DNA of 64,000 nt from Bacteroidaceae bacterium (GTDB lineage: Bacteria; Bacteroidota; Bacteroidia; Bacteroidales; Bacteroidaceae). A program made the translations under genes and the position numbers. The notes beneath the pieces are model-generated. The model did no database searches. It was given only the letters and a program-made list of their open reading frames with translations, and was not told where the DNA came from. The stretch is from positions 1-64,000 of the forward strand of contig JAFXTC010000001.1 of the NCBI GenBank assembly GCA_017525235.1, given 5' to 3'. Shown here piece after piece: positions 8,887 to 18,651 of this stretch (the first letter of the stretch is position 1; each line of letters starts with the position of its first letter).

Positions 8887-10449
8887 ATGCCTATACAGAA
8901 AAAGAGGATGTCTCCTCGCCAAAAAATGATAAACCTTATGTACTTGGTACTGATGGCCATGTTGGCCTTGAATGTATCAAGCGACGTACTGAATGGTTTC
9001 TCGCTGGTGTCGGAGAGCCTGAATAAAACAACGCAGAACGCCAGTCATGTAAACAATGACATATACGAGGCCTTTGATGAGCAGATGAAAAACAACCCTG
9101 CCAAGGTGAAGCAATGGTATGACAAGGCTCAGTATGTGCGTACCATCAGCGACTCGCTCTTTAACCTAGCAGAGGAACTGAAGATTGCTATTGTAAAGGA
9201 AAGCGACGGCAAGGATGGGGACGTTAACTCCATTAAGAACCGTGAAGACTTGGAAGCTAGTACACAGATAATGTTGGCACCCGGAACTGGTCGTGGCAAA
9301 GAACTCCGACAAGCTATCATCGACTATCGCGAGAAGATAATAAAGATGGTAACCGACAAGGAGAAGAGAGAAATCATCTCAAGTAACTTTAGCACAGAGG
9401 TTCCTGCAAAGGCACGCATGTTGGGCAAGAACTGGCAAGAGTTTATGTTTGAGAGCATGCCTACAGCTGCTGCCGTTACCCTGCTGACCAAGTTGCAGAG
9501 TGATGTTCGTTACGCTGAGGGTGAGGTACTGCATAACCTTATCAGTAATGTGGACGTGAAGGATATCCGTGTAAACCAACTGAATGCTTACGTTATCCCT
9601 AACTCACAGACTGTAGTACAGGGTGGAAAATTCAGTGCCCAGATTATTATGGCTGCCGTGGATACTACACGCCGACCCACCATTTACATTGGCGGACAGC
9701 CGATAAAGAGTGACAAAGGCTTGTATGAAACGGTCTGCACCAAGACAGGTGACTTTACGCTGAGCGGCTTTATAGAAATGCTGAACGGTGATGGCGAAAC
9801 AGTAAAACGCGATTTCTCACAGAAATATACCGTGGTTGCCCCAAGTGCAACTGTTAGTGCCGACATCATGAACGTGTTGTATGCCGGTTATGACAACCCA
9901 ATGAGTGTGTCTGTTCCGGGAATACCAAGCAATAAACTGCAAGTAAGCATGACCGGAGGAACACTTACACAGAAAGGTGACGGCCATTACATAGCCCACC
10001 CCACCACTCCTGGCGGTGAAACAGTATTTACGGTATCTGCACAGAATGAGGGTCGTACCCAGGAAATGGGCAAATTCTCCTTCAGAGTACGTAAGCTACC
10101 CGATCCCACAGCATATATTGCCTTTGCAGCTGAAGGCGGTGAGGAGCATTTTACGGGTGGGTCCCTTTCGAAGCAAATCCTAATGAACACTGAAGGAATC
10201 GGTGCTGCCATCGACGATGGTCTGCTTAACATCGCTTTCCACGTGAACAGCTTCGAAATGCTTCTCTTTGACGCAATGGGTAATGCCGTACCCTATAAGA
10301 GCAACGGCTCGAAATTCTCTGACCAGCAAAAAGCACAGATGCGCGGTCTGGCTCGTAACAAGCGCCTCTTCATCAGAGATATACATGCTACAGGCCCTGA
10401 CGGTATAGAGCGTACGCTCAAAAACCCAATGGAGGTCATCATTAAGTAA
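8887..10449 (+). CDS. gldM: T9SS motor/periplasmic shaft protein GldM/PorM
   Basis: A 520-residue protein with the family N-terminus S-P-R-Q-K-M-I-N-L-M-Y-L-V-L-M-A-M-L-A-L-N, which is the single transmembrane helix. It is followed by a helical periplasmic domain and several beta-domains; the C-terminal part contains the conserved G-N-A-V-P-Y and final G-P-D-G-I-E-R-T-L-K-N-P region. GldM couples the GldL motor to the outer-membrane ring. An upstream TTG at 8869 could extend it by six residues, but the ATG at 8887 fits the family start and follows the repeat tract. It is part of the porP-gldKLMN operon. Confidence 0.93.
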   Translation: MPIQKKRMSPRQKMINLMYLVLMAMLALNVSSDVLNGFSLVSESLNKTTQNASHVNNDIYEAFDEQMKNNPAKVKQWYDKAQYVRTISDSLFNLAEELKIAIVKESDGKDGDVNSIKNREDLEASTQIMLAPGTGRGKELRQAIIDYREKIIKMVTDKEKREIISSNFSTEVPAKARMLGKNWQEFMFESMPTAAAVTLLTKLQSDVRYAEGEVLHNLISNVDVKDIRVNQLNAYVIPNSQTVVQGGKFSAQIIMAAVDTTRRPTIYIGGQPIKSDKGLYETVCTKTGDFTLSGFIEMLNGDGETVKRDFSQKYTVVAPSATVSADIMNVLYAGYDNPMSVSVPGIPSNKLQVSMTGGTLTQKGDGHYIAHPTTPGGETVFTVSAQNEGRTQEMGKFSFRVRKLPDPTAYIAFAAEGGEEHFTGGSLSKQILMNTEGIGAAIDDGLLNIAFHVNSFEMLLFDAMGNAVPYKSNGSKFSDQQKAQMRGLARNKRLFIRDIHATGPDGIERTLKNPMEVIIK

Positions 10450-10472
10450 TACCATAATTATATATATAGATT

Positions 10473-11573
10473 ATGAAACGTACACTCATCATTATAGCAG
10501 TTACATTGCTGACAGGAAGCATGACATTTGCGCAACCTGCAAAACGTCGTACCACATCAAATGCTGCAGGTACAACAGCAACTGCAAAAACAACAACGGC
10601 AGTGAAGCAAACCAGCGACCGCGCGGCTTTGCAATTCCCCACATCGGCGACCATGCCAGAGGATGTGGTTTGGAAACGTGACATCTACCGTCAGTTGGAT
10701 TTGACAAAAGACAAGAATGCACCACTGTACTATCCGGTGGAACCCATGGGCAAACAAGTAAACCTGTTTACCTATCTGTTCCGTCTGGTTCAGACAGGAC
10801 GCGTAACAGCCTATATCTATAAACTGGATGGTAATGAGTCATTTGAGGAAAAGGATAAACTTGGCGTAAAGGAATTCCTGGAGCGCTACAACATATACTT
10901 TGAGGAGAATGACGGTAAGATTGTGGTTGCCGACGCCGATGTTCCTGCAGCTGAGGTAACACGCTATTATATAAAGGAAAGTGTTTATCTGGATCAACGC
11001 ACTGGTACTTTTAGCACAAAGGTAACAGCCCTGTGCCCCATCCTGATGCGTGGAGCAGATGAGTTCAGTACAGATGCTGCACAACCCTTCCCCCTCTTCT
11101 GGCTTAAATACGACGATGCCGCTCCCTGGCTGGCCAAACTGCCTATGATGGGTAGCAACCTGAATAATGTGATGAACATGACAGCTGATGACTACTTCAC
11201 CATGAACCGTTACGACGGAAAAATCTATAAGACCAATAATCTGCAAGGAAAAGTTCTGCAGAACTACTGCGAGACAGACAGTGCCATGAAGAAAGAACAG
11301 GATAAGATTGAAAAGCAGATTGTTGATTTTGAGGAAGGTGTATGGGGCCATGAGGTTGTTGACAGCACAAAGTTAGACAGCATAGCTTTAGCAGAAAAAG
11401 CCAATGCAAAAACAAGAAAGAAGTCGACAAGTGTCTGGGGAAAACGTACCAAAACACCTACTTCCAATACATCTGCCAGCACATCCAAGAACACCACAGC
11501 TGCCACAAAGAAGGAAAAGAGCGCTGATGCTGCTACTCCACCACGTGTAAGCGCACGCAGACAGAGAAGATAA
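10473..11573 (+). CDS. gldN: T9SS ring protein GldN/PorN
   Basis: A 366-residue secreted protein with signal peptide MKRTLIIIAVTLLTGSMTFAQ. A conserved domain spans about residues 45-285 (V-V-W-K-R-D-I-Y-R-Q-L-D-L near the start; W-L-K-Y-D-D-A-A-P-W-L near 210), with a Lys/Thr/Ser-rich basic tail (about 305-366). GldN/PorN binds GldK and GldM to complete the trans-envelope core. It starts 23 nt after gldM and ends 10 nt before priA, so all six genes from porP may be co-transcribed. Low-complexity basic tails on both GldK and GldN are a shared oddity here. Confidence 0.92.
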   Translation: MKRTLIIIAVTLLTGSMTFAQPAKRRTTSNAAGTTATAKTTTAVKQTSDRAALQFPTSATMPEDVVWKRDIYRQLDLTKDKNAPLYYPVEPMGKQVNLFTYLFRLVQTGRVTAYIYKLDGNESFEEKDKLGVKEFLERYNIYFEENDGKIVVADADVPAAEVTRYYIKESVYLDQRTGTFSTKVTALCPILMRGADEFSTDAAQPFPLFWLKYDDAAPWLAKLPMMGSNLNNVMNMTADDYFTMNRYDGKIYKTNNLQGKVLQNYCETDSAMKKEQDKIEKQIVDFEEGVWGHEVVDSTKLDSIALAEKANAKTRKKSTSVWGKRTKTPTSNTSASTSKNTTAATKKEKSADAATPPRVSARRQRR

Positions 11574-11583
11574 AGAGGCAACT

Positions 11584-14055
11584 ATGGCACAGTTTGCCGA
11601 TGTCATACTGCCTCTGCCCTTAGAGGGCACCTTTACCTATAGCTTACCCAAGAGCTTCTCTAACCTTGTTCAGGTAGGATGCAGGGTTATCGTTCCATTT
11701 GGAACAGCCAAGTATTATAGTGCCATAGTAGTAAAGCTACATGATATCACTCCTACCTATACAACCAAAGAGGTTACAGAACTACTTGACAGCAGTCCCA
11801 TTGTTACCATAGCACAACTGAAACTTTGGGGATGGATAGCTGATTATTATCTTTGTACCATAGGCGATGTCTATAAAGCTGCGCTTCCCAGCGGGATGAA
11901 ACTGGAAAGCGAATCATGTGTTATGTATAACGACGAATACATAGCCGATAATACGCTTACACCTGCAGAGCAGAAAATCATCCAGGCGCTGGAGGAAGAA
12001 ACAACACAGGCTTTGTCGGTTCTTCAAAAGCGAACGGGTATAAAAAACATATTACCTATAGTAAAAAGACTACTTGAGAAAGGCGCTATCCGTATAAAGG
12101 AAGAAGTAAAGCTGACGTATAAACCCCGTTTTGCCACATACATCCGGATTACAGAGCCCTACCTTAACGAAACGCTGCTCAACGAAACCTTTACACAACT
12201 TCAACGATCGGCAAAACAAGCCGAACTACTCTTGCAATATGCCTCCCTGTCGGGACTTTCTGCTGCATTGGCTTTGCAGAACTATCAGCTGCTGAAAGAA
12301 ATAACAAGGCAGGAACTGATGGAGAGCATACATTGTACACCTGGCGTGTTGAAAGCACTATGCCAAAAAGGTGTTCTGGAACTTTACCAAAAGCCTGTCG
12401 GACGTTTGGTACAGCAGAACTTGCCTGCGGAGTTGGTGATGCACCCGCTCAGCGAAGACCAGTTACGTGCCAAGGAGGAAATAAAAGAGGTTTGGGAAAA
12501 ACATGATGTCTGCCTATTACATGGTGTAACAAGCAGCGGCAAGACAGAAGTATACATTCATCTGATAAAGGAGGTTATAGAAAAAGGGAAGCAAGTGCTT
12601 TTCATGCTACCGGAGATTGTACTGACAGCTCAACTGACAGACCGTTTGAAACGCGTGTTCGGTGACAGGTTGGGTGTTTACCATTCACGTTACCCGGATG
12701 CTGAACGCGTGGAAGTTTATCAGAAAATGCTTTCGGATGCACCTTATGATATTATTGTAGGTGTAAGAAGTAGCATCTTCCTGCCATTCAGAAATTTGGG
12801 TCTTGTCATTGTTGATGAGGAACATGAGACTAGTTTCAAACAACAGGATCCTGCACCACGTTACCAGGCACGTAATGTTGCGTTGGTGATGGCAAAGGCA
12901 GCTAAGGCAAAGACACTCTTGGGTTCTGCCACCCCCAGTCTGGATTCCTATTATAATACTGAGACAGGAAAATACGGAATAGTCCAGCTACAAAAAAGAT
13001 ACGGCAATGTACAGCTGCCGCAGATTGAGGTGGTGAACATGCGTGAAATAGCAAAAAAGAAGATGATGAACGGACCTTTCACGCCACAACTGTTAGAAAG
13101 AATAAGGGAAGCCTTAGAACATAACAAACAAGTGATACTGTTCCAGAACAGGCGAGGCTATGCCCCCATGATGGAATGCAAGACATGCGGATGGGTACCA
13201 CGTTGCCAAAAGTGTGATGTAAGCCTGACTCTGCACAGGAATATGCGACAGCTTACCTGTCACTATTGTGGTGCCTCCTACCCTATCCCACAGAAATGTC
13301 CGAATTGCGAAGAGCAAAACCTGATGGGAAGAGGTTACGGAACAGAACGCATAGAAGATTGCCTGCAAACTATCTTCCCTACAGCAAGAATTGCCAGAAT
13401 GGACCTTGATACAACAAGAAGCCGGCAACACTACGAGCAGATTATCTCGGACTTTCAGCACTTTAAGACTGATATACTGGTAGGCACACAGATGGTAACA
13501 AAAGGATTAGACTTTGAGCGGGTGAGCATTGTGGGCATTCTGAATGCTAGCACAATGCTGTCACAACCCGACTTCAGAAGCTATGAACATGCCTTCCAGA
13601 TGATGGAACAAGTGGCAGGAAGAGCTGGAAGAAAAGACGAACAGGGATATGTGGTTCTGCAAACGCAGGATGTAGAGGCTTCTGCTATCAAGCAAGTAGT
13701 TCAACACGACTATACTGCTATGTACAAAGAACAGATGCAGGAGAGAAGTCTTTTCAACTATCCTCCTTATTGCCGTCTGGTTTATGTATACATGAAACAC
13801 AAAGACGAAGGGGTTCTGGACAATCTTGCCAGGGACTATGCTACTTTGTTAAGGCAGATTTTCGGTACAAGAATTCTCGGACCAGATACGCCTCCCATTG
13901 CAAAAGTGCAAATGATGCATATTCGGAAAATCATTATTAAAATAGAGCTAGCGGCTTCGTTAGCAGAGGCACGTAAGAGACTACGTGAAATACAGCGCTA
14001 TATTACAGGCATGCCACAATATAAATCAGCCTTAATCTATTATGATGTAGATTAA
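11584..14055 (+). CDS. priA: Primosomal protein N' (replication restart helicase PriA)
   Basis: An 823-residue DEAH helicase that reloads the replisome at stalled forks. The Walker A motif G-V-T-S-S-G-K-T has its lysine at 320, and the D-E-E-H box is at 411-414. The cysteine-rich zinc module typical of PriA runs from about 532 to 577 (C-K-T-C-G ... C-Q-K-C-D ... C-H-Y-C-G ... C-P-N-C). The V-A-G-R-A-G-R helicase motif VI follows. Length and domain order are normal. It lies 10 nt behind gldN. Its 3' end is part of a terminator hairpin. Confidence 0.96.
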   Translation: MAQFADVILPLPLEGTFTYSLPKSFSNLVQVGCRVIVPFGTAKYYSAIVVKLHDITPTYTTKEVTELLDSSPIVTIAQLKLWGWIADYYLCTIGDVYKAALPSGMKLESESCVMYNDEYIADNTLTPAEQKIIQALEEETTQALSVLQKRTGIKNILPIVKRLLEKGAIRIKEEVKLTYKPRFATYIRITEPYLNETLLNETFTQLQRSAKQAELLLQYASLSGLSAALALQNYQLLKEITRQELMESIHCTPGVLKALCQKGVLELYQKPVGRLVQQNLPAELVMHPLSEDQLRAKEEIKEVWEKHDVCLLHGVTSSGKTEVYIHLIKEVIEKGKQVLFMLPEIVLTAQLTDRLKRVFGDRLGVYHSRYPDAERVEVYQKMLSDAPYDIIVGVRSSIFLPFRNLGLVIVDEEHETSFKQQDPAPRYQARNVALVMAKAAKAKTLLGSATPSLDSYYNTETGKYGIVQLQKRYGNVQLPQIEVVNMREIAKKKMMNGPFTPQLLERIREALEHNKQVILFQNRRGYAPMMECKTCGWVPRCQKCDVSLTLHRNMRQLTCHYCGASYPIPQKCPNCEEQNLMGRGYGTERIEDCLQTIFPTARIARMDLDTTRSRQHYEQIISDFQHFKTDILVGTQMVTKGLDFERVSIVGILNASTMLSQPDFRSYEHAFQMMEQVAGRAGRKDEQGYVVLQTQDVEASAIKQVVQHDYTAMYKEQMQERSLFNYPPYCRLVYVYMKHKDEGVLDNLARDYATLLRQIFGTRILGPDTPPIAKVQMMHIRKIIIKIELAASLAEARKRLREIQRYITGMPQYKSALIYYDVD

Positions 14056-14060
14056 GGCTG
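14027..14060. terminator. Hairpin at the priA / alpha-galactosidase convergence
   Basis: CAGCCTTAATCTA and TAGATTAAGGCTG form a perfect 13-bp stem around an 8-nt loop. The left arm and the priA stop codon are inside the hairpin. AT-rich sequence follows on the plus strand. It sits between converging genes and probably ends priA transcription. Confidence 0.6.
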
Positions 14061-14063
14061 ATA

Positions 14064-14091
14064 GACTTTAAGCTTTAGATTTTAGACCCTA
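14064..14091. repeat. 7-bp-period tract between priA and the GH36 gene
   Basis: GACTTTA, AGCTTTA, GATTTTA, GACCCTA run in phase and reach the stop codon of the minus-strand GH36 gene. Confidence 0.5.
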
Positions 14092-16266
14092 GTTGCGAAT
14101 TAGTCTGATGACTTTGCTGGCATACTCGCCACGGAAACCGATTTCTACACCTTGTTGCATCAGGAAACGACCTGTGAAGGAACTGTTCTCCCAATGGTCT
14201 GGATTGTCCTGACGGCAAATCTCTGTAAGAGTATAAGTCGCATTGGGATCCAATCCGGCAAAGTAGAAACGAGGACGGAAGAAGTCGACATACTGTTCGA
14301 ACTTGTAAACAAAGAATATCGCCTCTGACTTGTCTTCCTTGACATACATCTCACTGCAATAGCCATTCCCTTCGTAGGGAGAGATAAGACGATACAAGTC
14401 GCCCTGCTGAACAATGGGACGGATTGTCTCCTTGTAAGTCTTGAAACATGACTGGGCAAACTTCATCTCATCGGCAGAGAGGTCGGAAGGTTTCATCTCC
14501 ATACCAAGACGTCCCGTCATAGCAACATCAAAACGGAACTTGAGAGGCAGCCGACGACCTGTCTGATGATTGGGGCTGGCACTTACATGCTGAGCCATGG
14601 CACAGGCGGGGAAGAACATGCTAGTGCCCCATTGTATAAAGAGACGCTGCTTAGCATCTGTGTTATCACTAACCCAGAACTCATCGAAGTAAGGCATCAG
14701 GCCATAGTTGACACGACCGCCTCCACTGGCACAGCATTGGATAACCAAGTCAGGGTACTTGGCACGAATACGCTTCAGTGTCTTGATGAGACCTAAATGA
14801 TAGTCAACATACAGGTGACTCTGATTGTCGGCACTCAAGTAGTGCGAACCAAAGTTCTTGGTCTCCATATTACAATCCCATTTAATATAATAGGTATTGG
14901 GAGTCTCTGTCATGATGTCGTCAACAACCTTGAAGACAAAGTCCTGAACAGCAGGATTGCTCATATCCAAAACAAGCTGTGTGCCGCCACGACCCGTGCT
15001 GGGCTGACGTGAAGGATGACAAACCACCCAATCAGGGTGCTTCTCATAAAGCTCACTCTTGGTGTTTGTCATCTCGGGCTCAATCCAGATACCCCACTTA
15101 AGCCCACGATCGGCACATGCTTTCTCCAATGCAGGAACACCCTTGGGAAGTTTCTCGGTATCAGTAACCCAATCGCCTAAAGCACAGTCGTCAACAGAAC
15201 GCTTGTATTTGTTACCAAACCAGCCGTCGTCCATCACAAAGAGCTCACCGCCCAATTGCTTCACACCGTCCATCATCTTCTCCATGCCATCTTGGCTAAC
15301 GTTCAGGTAAACACCCTCCCATGAATTAAGAAGCGTTTTACGCAGCGCCGTACCATTGTGAACCATATTGTTCTTGCGTGCCCAACGATGGAAACTGCGA
15401 CTGGCACCACCCAATCCTTCGTTGCTATAGGTAAGTGCAAGGACTGGAGTTGTGAAAGACTCCCCCTTCTTGAGTGTATACTGTGAGTTAGTATCGTCAA
15501 TACCTGCTACTAAACGGTGTATCTTCTTGCCCTGCGTGTCAATGGTCATACGGAAGTTACCGCTCCAACAAAGAACAGCTCCAACAACACGCCCCTGATT
15601 CTCTTGTGGCTTGCCATCCAAAGAAATCATCAGGTTGGGACGATTCATGTAGGCATTCTTGGTGCCGGTAAGGTCGTGAATCTCAAAGATTCCCGGTTTC
15701 AAAGCTTCCTCTGTGACCTGTGCTTCTGCGCCCCAAGAGCCATGCTCGTGCTGAACCCATACATTTCCCTGACGAATAGGTAAGAATCCACTGGCATACT
15801 TGTTCAGAAGAACGGGCTTCTTTTCGTTGTTACGAATTACGGACCATGTCTCTATCACATCGCAATTGCTATATGTACGATAGCATATGTCAACCAGGAA
15901 ATCATATATCTTATCCTTCAAGGTAATGGTATAAACAGTTGCATTACCTTCAGTAGTTACTGCATCTTGTTGATAGACAAGTTCCGTTGACATGTTACCG
16001 TCAGCATGACGAACACTGAGAGCAGTAATGTCATAGTTACCCAAACCAAAAGCAGGATAGGCTTCTTCCCAAAGGCTATAGGCACGATAAACCTGCTCGG
16101 CATTAGTAACACTTTCCCCATAATAACTAACATGAAGCGGCTGGCCTTCATCGGCCTTCAGCAGCAATGTAGTACTTGGAGAATTAACATAAATGTCCTT
16201 TGCTGACATCATTGTGGCAGCACAAAGGGATAACACAAAAAGGGAAATCCTATTCTTCATTTTCAT
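14089..16266 (-). CDS. Alpha-galactosidase, GH36
   Basis: A 725-residue secreted enzyme (signal peptide MKMKNRISLFVLSLCAATMMSA) of the GH36 clan-D retaining alpha-galactosidases. The TIM barrel carries F-V-M-D-D-G-W-F-G, the nucleophile motif K-W-D-C-N with Asp464, and the acid/base motif S-D-N-T-D with Asp534. A spacing of 70 residues between the two is usual for the family. An N-terminal beta-sandwich and a C-terminal beta-domain frame the barrel. The expected activity is release of terminal alpha-galactose from raffinose-type sugars or galactomannan; the precise substrate is not visible. No T9SS tail is present, so it is probably periplasmic. It lies downstream of the FAS1 lipoprotein gene on the same strand. 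Confidence 0.93.
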   Translation of the reverse strand: MKMKNRISLFVLSLCAATMMSAKDIYVNSPSTTLLLKADEGQPLHVSYYGESVTNAEQVYRAYSLWEEAYPAFGLGNYDITALSVRHADGNMSTELVYQQDAVTTEGNATVYTITLKDKIYDFLVDICYRTYSNCDVIETWSVIRNNEKKPVLLNKYASGFLPIRQGNVWVQHEHGSWGAEAQVTEEALKPGIFEIHDLTGTKNAYMNRPNLMISLDGKPQENQGRVVGAVLCWSGNFRMTIDTQGKKIHRLVAGIDDTNSQYTLKKGESFTTPVLALTYSNEGLGGASRSFHRWARKNNMVHNGTALRKTLLNSWEGVYLNVSQDGMEKMMDGVKQLGGELFVMDDGWFGNKYKRSVDDCALGDWVTDTEKLPKGVPALEKACADRGLKWGIWIEPEMTNTKSELYEKHPDWVVCHPSRQPSTGRGGTQLVLDMSNPAVQDFVFKVVDDIMTETPNTYYIKWDCNMETKNFGSHYLSADNQSHLYVDYHLGLIKTLKRIRAKYPDLVIQCCASGGGRVNYGLMPYFDEFWVSDNTDAKQRLFIQWGTSMFFPACAMAQHVSASPNHQTGRRLPLKFRFDVAMTGRLGMEMKPSDLSADEMKFAQSCFKTYKETIRPIVQQGDLYRLISPYEGNGYCSEMYVKEDKSEAIFFVYKFEQYVDFFRPRFYFAGLDPNATYTLTEICRQDNPDHWENSSFTGRFLMQQGVEIGFRGEYASKVIRLIRN

Positions 16267-16298
16267 TTTATTAGTTTACCGTTTATTGTTAATAGTTT

Positions 16299-16351
16299 GA
16301 AGCCTAAATTCGAGGAGTATTCAGGCTCCAAACTCCTCGAATTCAGGCTTC
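16299..16351. terminator. 20-bp inverted repeat between FAS1 and GH36 genes
   Basis: Arms at 16299-16318 and 16332-16351 pair with one mismatch (core AATTCGAGGAGT / ACTCCTCGAATT). No T-run follows directly, so it may be a processing or stabilising stem-loop rather than a canonical terminator. Confidence 0.45.
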
Positions 16352-16365
16352 ATTCTCAAGCTAAA

Positions 16366-18531
16366 TCACCAGATATCCTCGGGCTTTGCAGGATTATCAT
16401 AAATCTCCTTCGGGCACCACTCGAAATAGTCGAGGTACAACTCATATTTAGTACTCTCAAGAACTGACTTGAAACGAATATAATAAGTCTCTCTGGGATC
16501 CAATGTCTGACGGACAAGGATATGACGCGTCTGGCGAGAGTCATCGCGTGCCGTTTTATTTTCTCCGAATTCATGTTTGGCAGCCTTCATCAATCCATGA
16601 TTTCTTAATTTATGGTCAATTTCTATAATCTCATCTTCGGGACGTGCTTTCTCTCCATCTGGCTTATCTGCCAAATCCGCCCATTCTGCTGTTTCACCAC
16701 CATAAACCTGTGCAATACCCTTAGCCATATTAACAGGAATACCTGCAGCAGGAAGATTACCGGGATCAGAACCAAAATATACCTGTGTAATACCACGGGC
16801 TCCGGTGGCCAATACTTTATAACGGAGCTCGTACGTACCGCGTTTGGGAACAGGTGGCAAAGTAATCATGATGTCATACTGGCCGAATGCCTTATCCTCA
16901 TCCTGACAATAGTTGGGCCAGTCTATCAGATATCCGTTATAATGAATCAGGTGGGTTTCTTCGTTGAGAAGGCTCAAATTCTCGAAATACTTATAAACCT
17001 GATCCTGTGGAACATATACATGCTGATACTTTCCCTCCTTTGAGTCGGCACGACGGATATTGTTTGTTATAGCTTCGGGGAACATGGAAAAAAGGTCAAA
17101 ACGAATACGTTCCTTGCCAAGTTCATCACGTACCGCATCTGTATATGCCAAGGGAGTTGATAGTGGATAAATGCAGGCATTTGTGATATCGTTTACAATA
17201 GCTTTCTCGCTGTCTTTATCTATGAAAACACCTATCTTGTCCGGATCGCAGGATACTTCATATCCTGTACCTGAGATAGCATTGTCAAGAACAGGGAAGC
17301 GGTTGATATAAACACCCTCGCTCTCCTTGCTTTCATAGAGTTTCATCAAGCGACGCATGCCTTTACCCAATGTACAATACCATTCATAAACAGGAATGGT
17401 GTATGCGCCAGGCTTAGAAACACTATAGCCAATCTCGTTACAATGGTATACCAACTTGTTGGATGGAATACGCATAGGGAGAATATGATAGGTTACCCAC
17501 CTGTACAATATATTATCGGGTGAGGTATAGTTGTCGTCAACTTTATTTGCGTCTTCAGAGAAATACATCTTATTGTCCTGAATCCATCTGATGAGTTGCT
17601 GTAAAGCATCCGGTGCAGCAGGTTCAATGCCCTGCGAATGCCAGAATTCGTCGGTTTCGGCAAAAATGGTATAACCATACTTGCGATGTTCCGGTGCATG
17701 TGCATCGGGGTCGCCGGCAGTGGCAGACTTGTCGCCACCTGATACCGCTTGATAGTTCTTCATGTCGGGAATCTCACCCTTTTGATATTTCACCTCATAG
17801 TCATCATCACGCACCATATTAAGAAGGTCCATCAGACCACATGCCTGAATGACACGTGCCATAAGCAAATAACCTTCTGTCTTGTTATCCAGAATATTCT
17901 GGAGAAATCTTGCACAAGATTCATCCTTTGGTGCAATAACCTTGTGAAGCTGATGTATATACCCATTAATCACCGGAATATCATGGTTAAGGGGATCAAT
18001 AGGACATACTTTGTTTACGGTAACACTGTCTGGCTGCTTGGGGTCATTGACATTAATCGTCAGACGGTGATCACTAAGTGTGGGAAGTGGTAGTTCAATA
18101 CCTTTTTGAACCTGATCAATAGAATAACGCTGGTCCTCTCTGTCGTAACCATCAATGACACTATTCCTTACAATCACAGAACGTATAGAGTCTAACTTTG
18201 TGGAATCTGTAAAGGAATTCCATGAAGGCTCTGTTATCAAGCCTTCATCTACAAGGTCCTGAAGATATGCATCAATTGCATCATTGGTAATTGCAAATAC
18301 TGTATAGTTGCCGCGAGCCGTCAGTAACTGGTAAACCGATGACGTTTCCTTGTGGTCATTTATCTTAACAATCTTGAGCAAAGACACGTATTGTGAATAC
18401 TCTGGTTTTGATTCCAGATAACTGGCTATCGTGTGAAATGTAAATACATAGCGTGATGACGTGTCTATATTTTCTGTGCAGGCACATATCATCAAAAGCG
18501 ACGCAGCAAGAGAGAACAACAGCTTTCTCAT
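16366..18531 (-). CDS. FAS1 (fasciclin) domain lipoprotein
   Basis: A 721-residue protein with a lipoprotein-type leader (L-L-M-I-C-A-C, candidate lipidated Cys18). Two FAS1-like domains are visible: about residues 28-210 (Y-T-V-F-A-I-T-N-D-A-I-D-A-Y and a later V-I-N-G-Y-I-H-Q-L-H) and about 220-400 (Y-T-I-F-A-E-T-D-E-F ... Y-H-I-L-P-M-R-I). A C-terminal beta-sandwich (about 560-715) ends near Y-L-D-Y-F-E-W-C-P. Such lipoproteins usually sit beside SusC/SusD pairs in polysaccharide loci, but none is present here. The role (surface adhesion or glycan binding) is inferred from the family. The gene is 120 nt behind the giant dockerin protein and 99 nt ahead of the alpha-galactosidase gene, all on the minus strand. 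Confidence 0.8.
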   Translation of the reverse strand: MRKLLFSLAASLLMICACTENIDTSSRYVFTFHTIASYLESKPEYSQYVSLLKIVKINDHKETSSVYQLLTARGNYTVFAITNDAIDAYLQDLVDEGLITEPSWNSFTDSTKLDSIRSVIVRNSVIDGYDREDQRYSIDQVQKGIELPLPTLSDHRLTINVNDPKQPDSVTVNKVCPIDPLNHDIPVINGYIHQLHKVIAPKDESCARFLQNILDNKTEGYLLMARVIQACGLMDLLNMVRDDDYEVKYQKGEIPDMKNYQAVSGGDKSATAGDPDAHAPEHRKYGYTIFAETDEFWHSQGIEPAAPDALQQLIRWIQDNKMYFSEDANKVDDNYTSPDNILYRWVTYHILPMRIPSNKLVYHCNEIGYSVSKPGAYTIPVYEWYCTLGKGMRRLMKLYESKESEGVYINRFPVLDNAISGTGYEVSCDPDKIGVFIDKDSEKAIVNDITNACIYPLSTPLAYTDAVRDELGKERIRFDLFSMFPEAITNNIRRADSKEGKYQHVYVPQDQVYKYFENLSLLNEETHLIHYNGYLIDWPNYCQDEDKAFGQYDIMITLPPVPKRGTYELRYKVLATGARGITQVYFGSDPGNLPAAGIPVNMAKGIAQVYGGETAEWADLADKPDGEKARPEDEIIEIDHKLRNHGLMKAAKHEFGENKTARDDSRQTRHILVRQTLDPRETYYIRFKSVLESTKYELYLDYFEWCPKEIYDNPAKPEDIW

Positions 18532-18571
18532 AATCTTTTTTAATATTGTTTTATTTTTGTTTTTTTTTGTT

Positions 18572-18612
18572 ATTCTCCTGACCTGGAGGCCGTAGCCCCA
18601 GGCCAGGAGAAT
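18572..18612. other. Hairpin after the 1710-aa gene
   Basis: ATTCTCCTG-A-CCTGG and CCAGG-C-CAGGAGAAT form a strong stem 39 nt beyond the minus-strand stop codon. On that strand the stem is followed by an A-run, not a T-run, so it is not a textbook rho-independent terminator. Confidence 0.45.
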
Positions 18613-18651
18613 TTATAGAGAAAAATATAACTTTTAAATAATGATCAACAT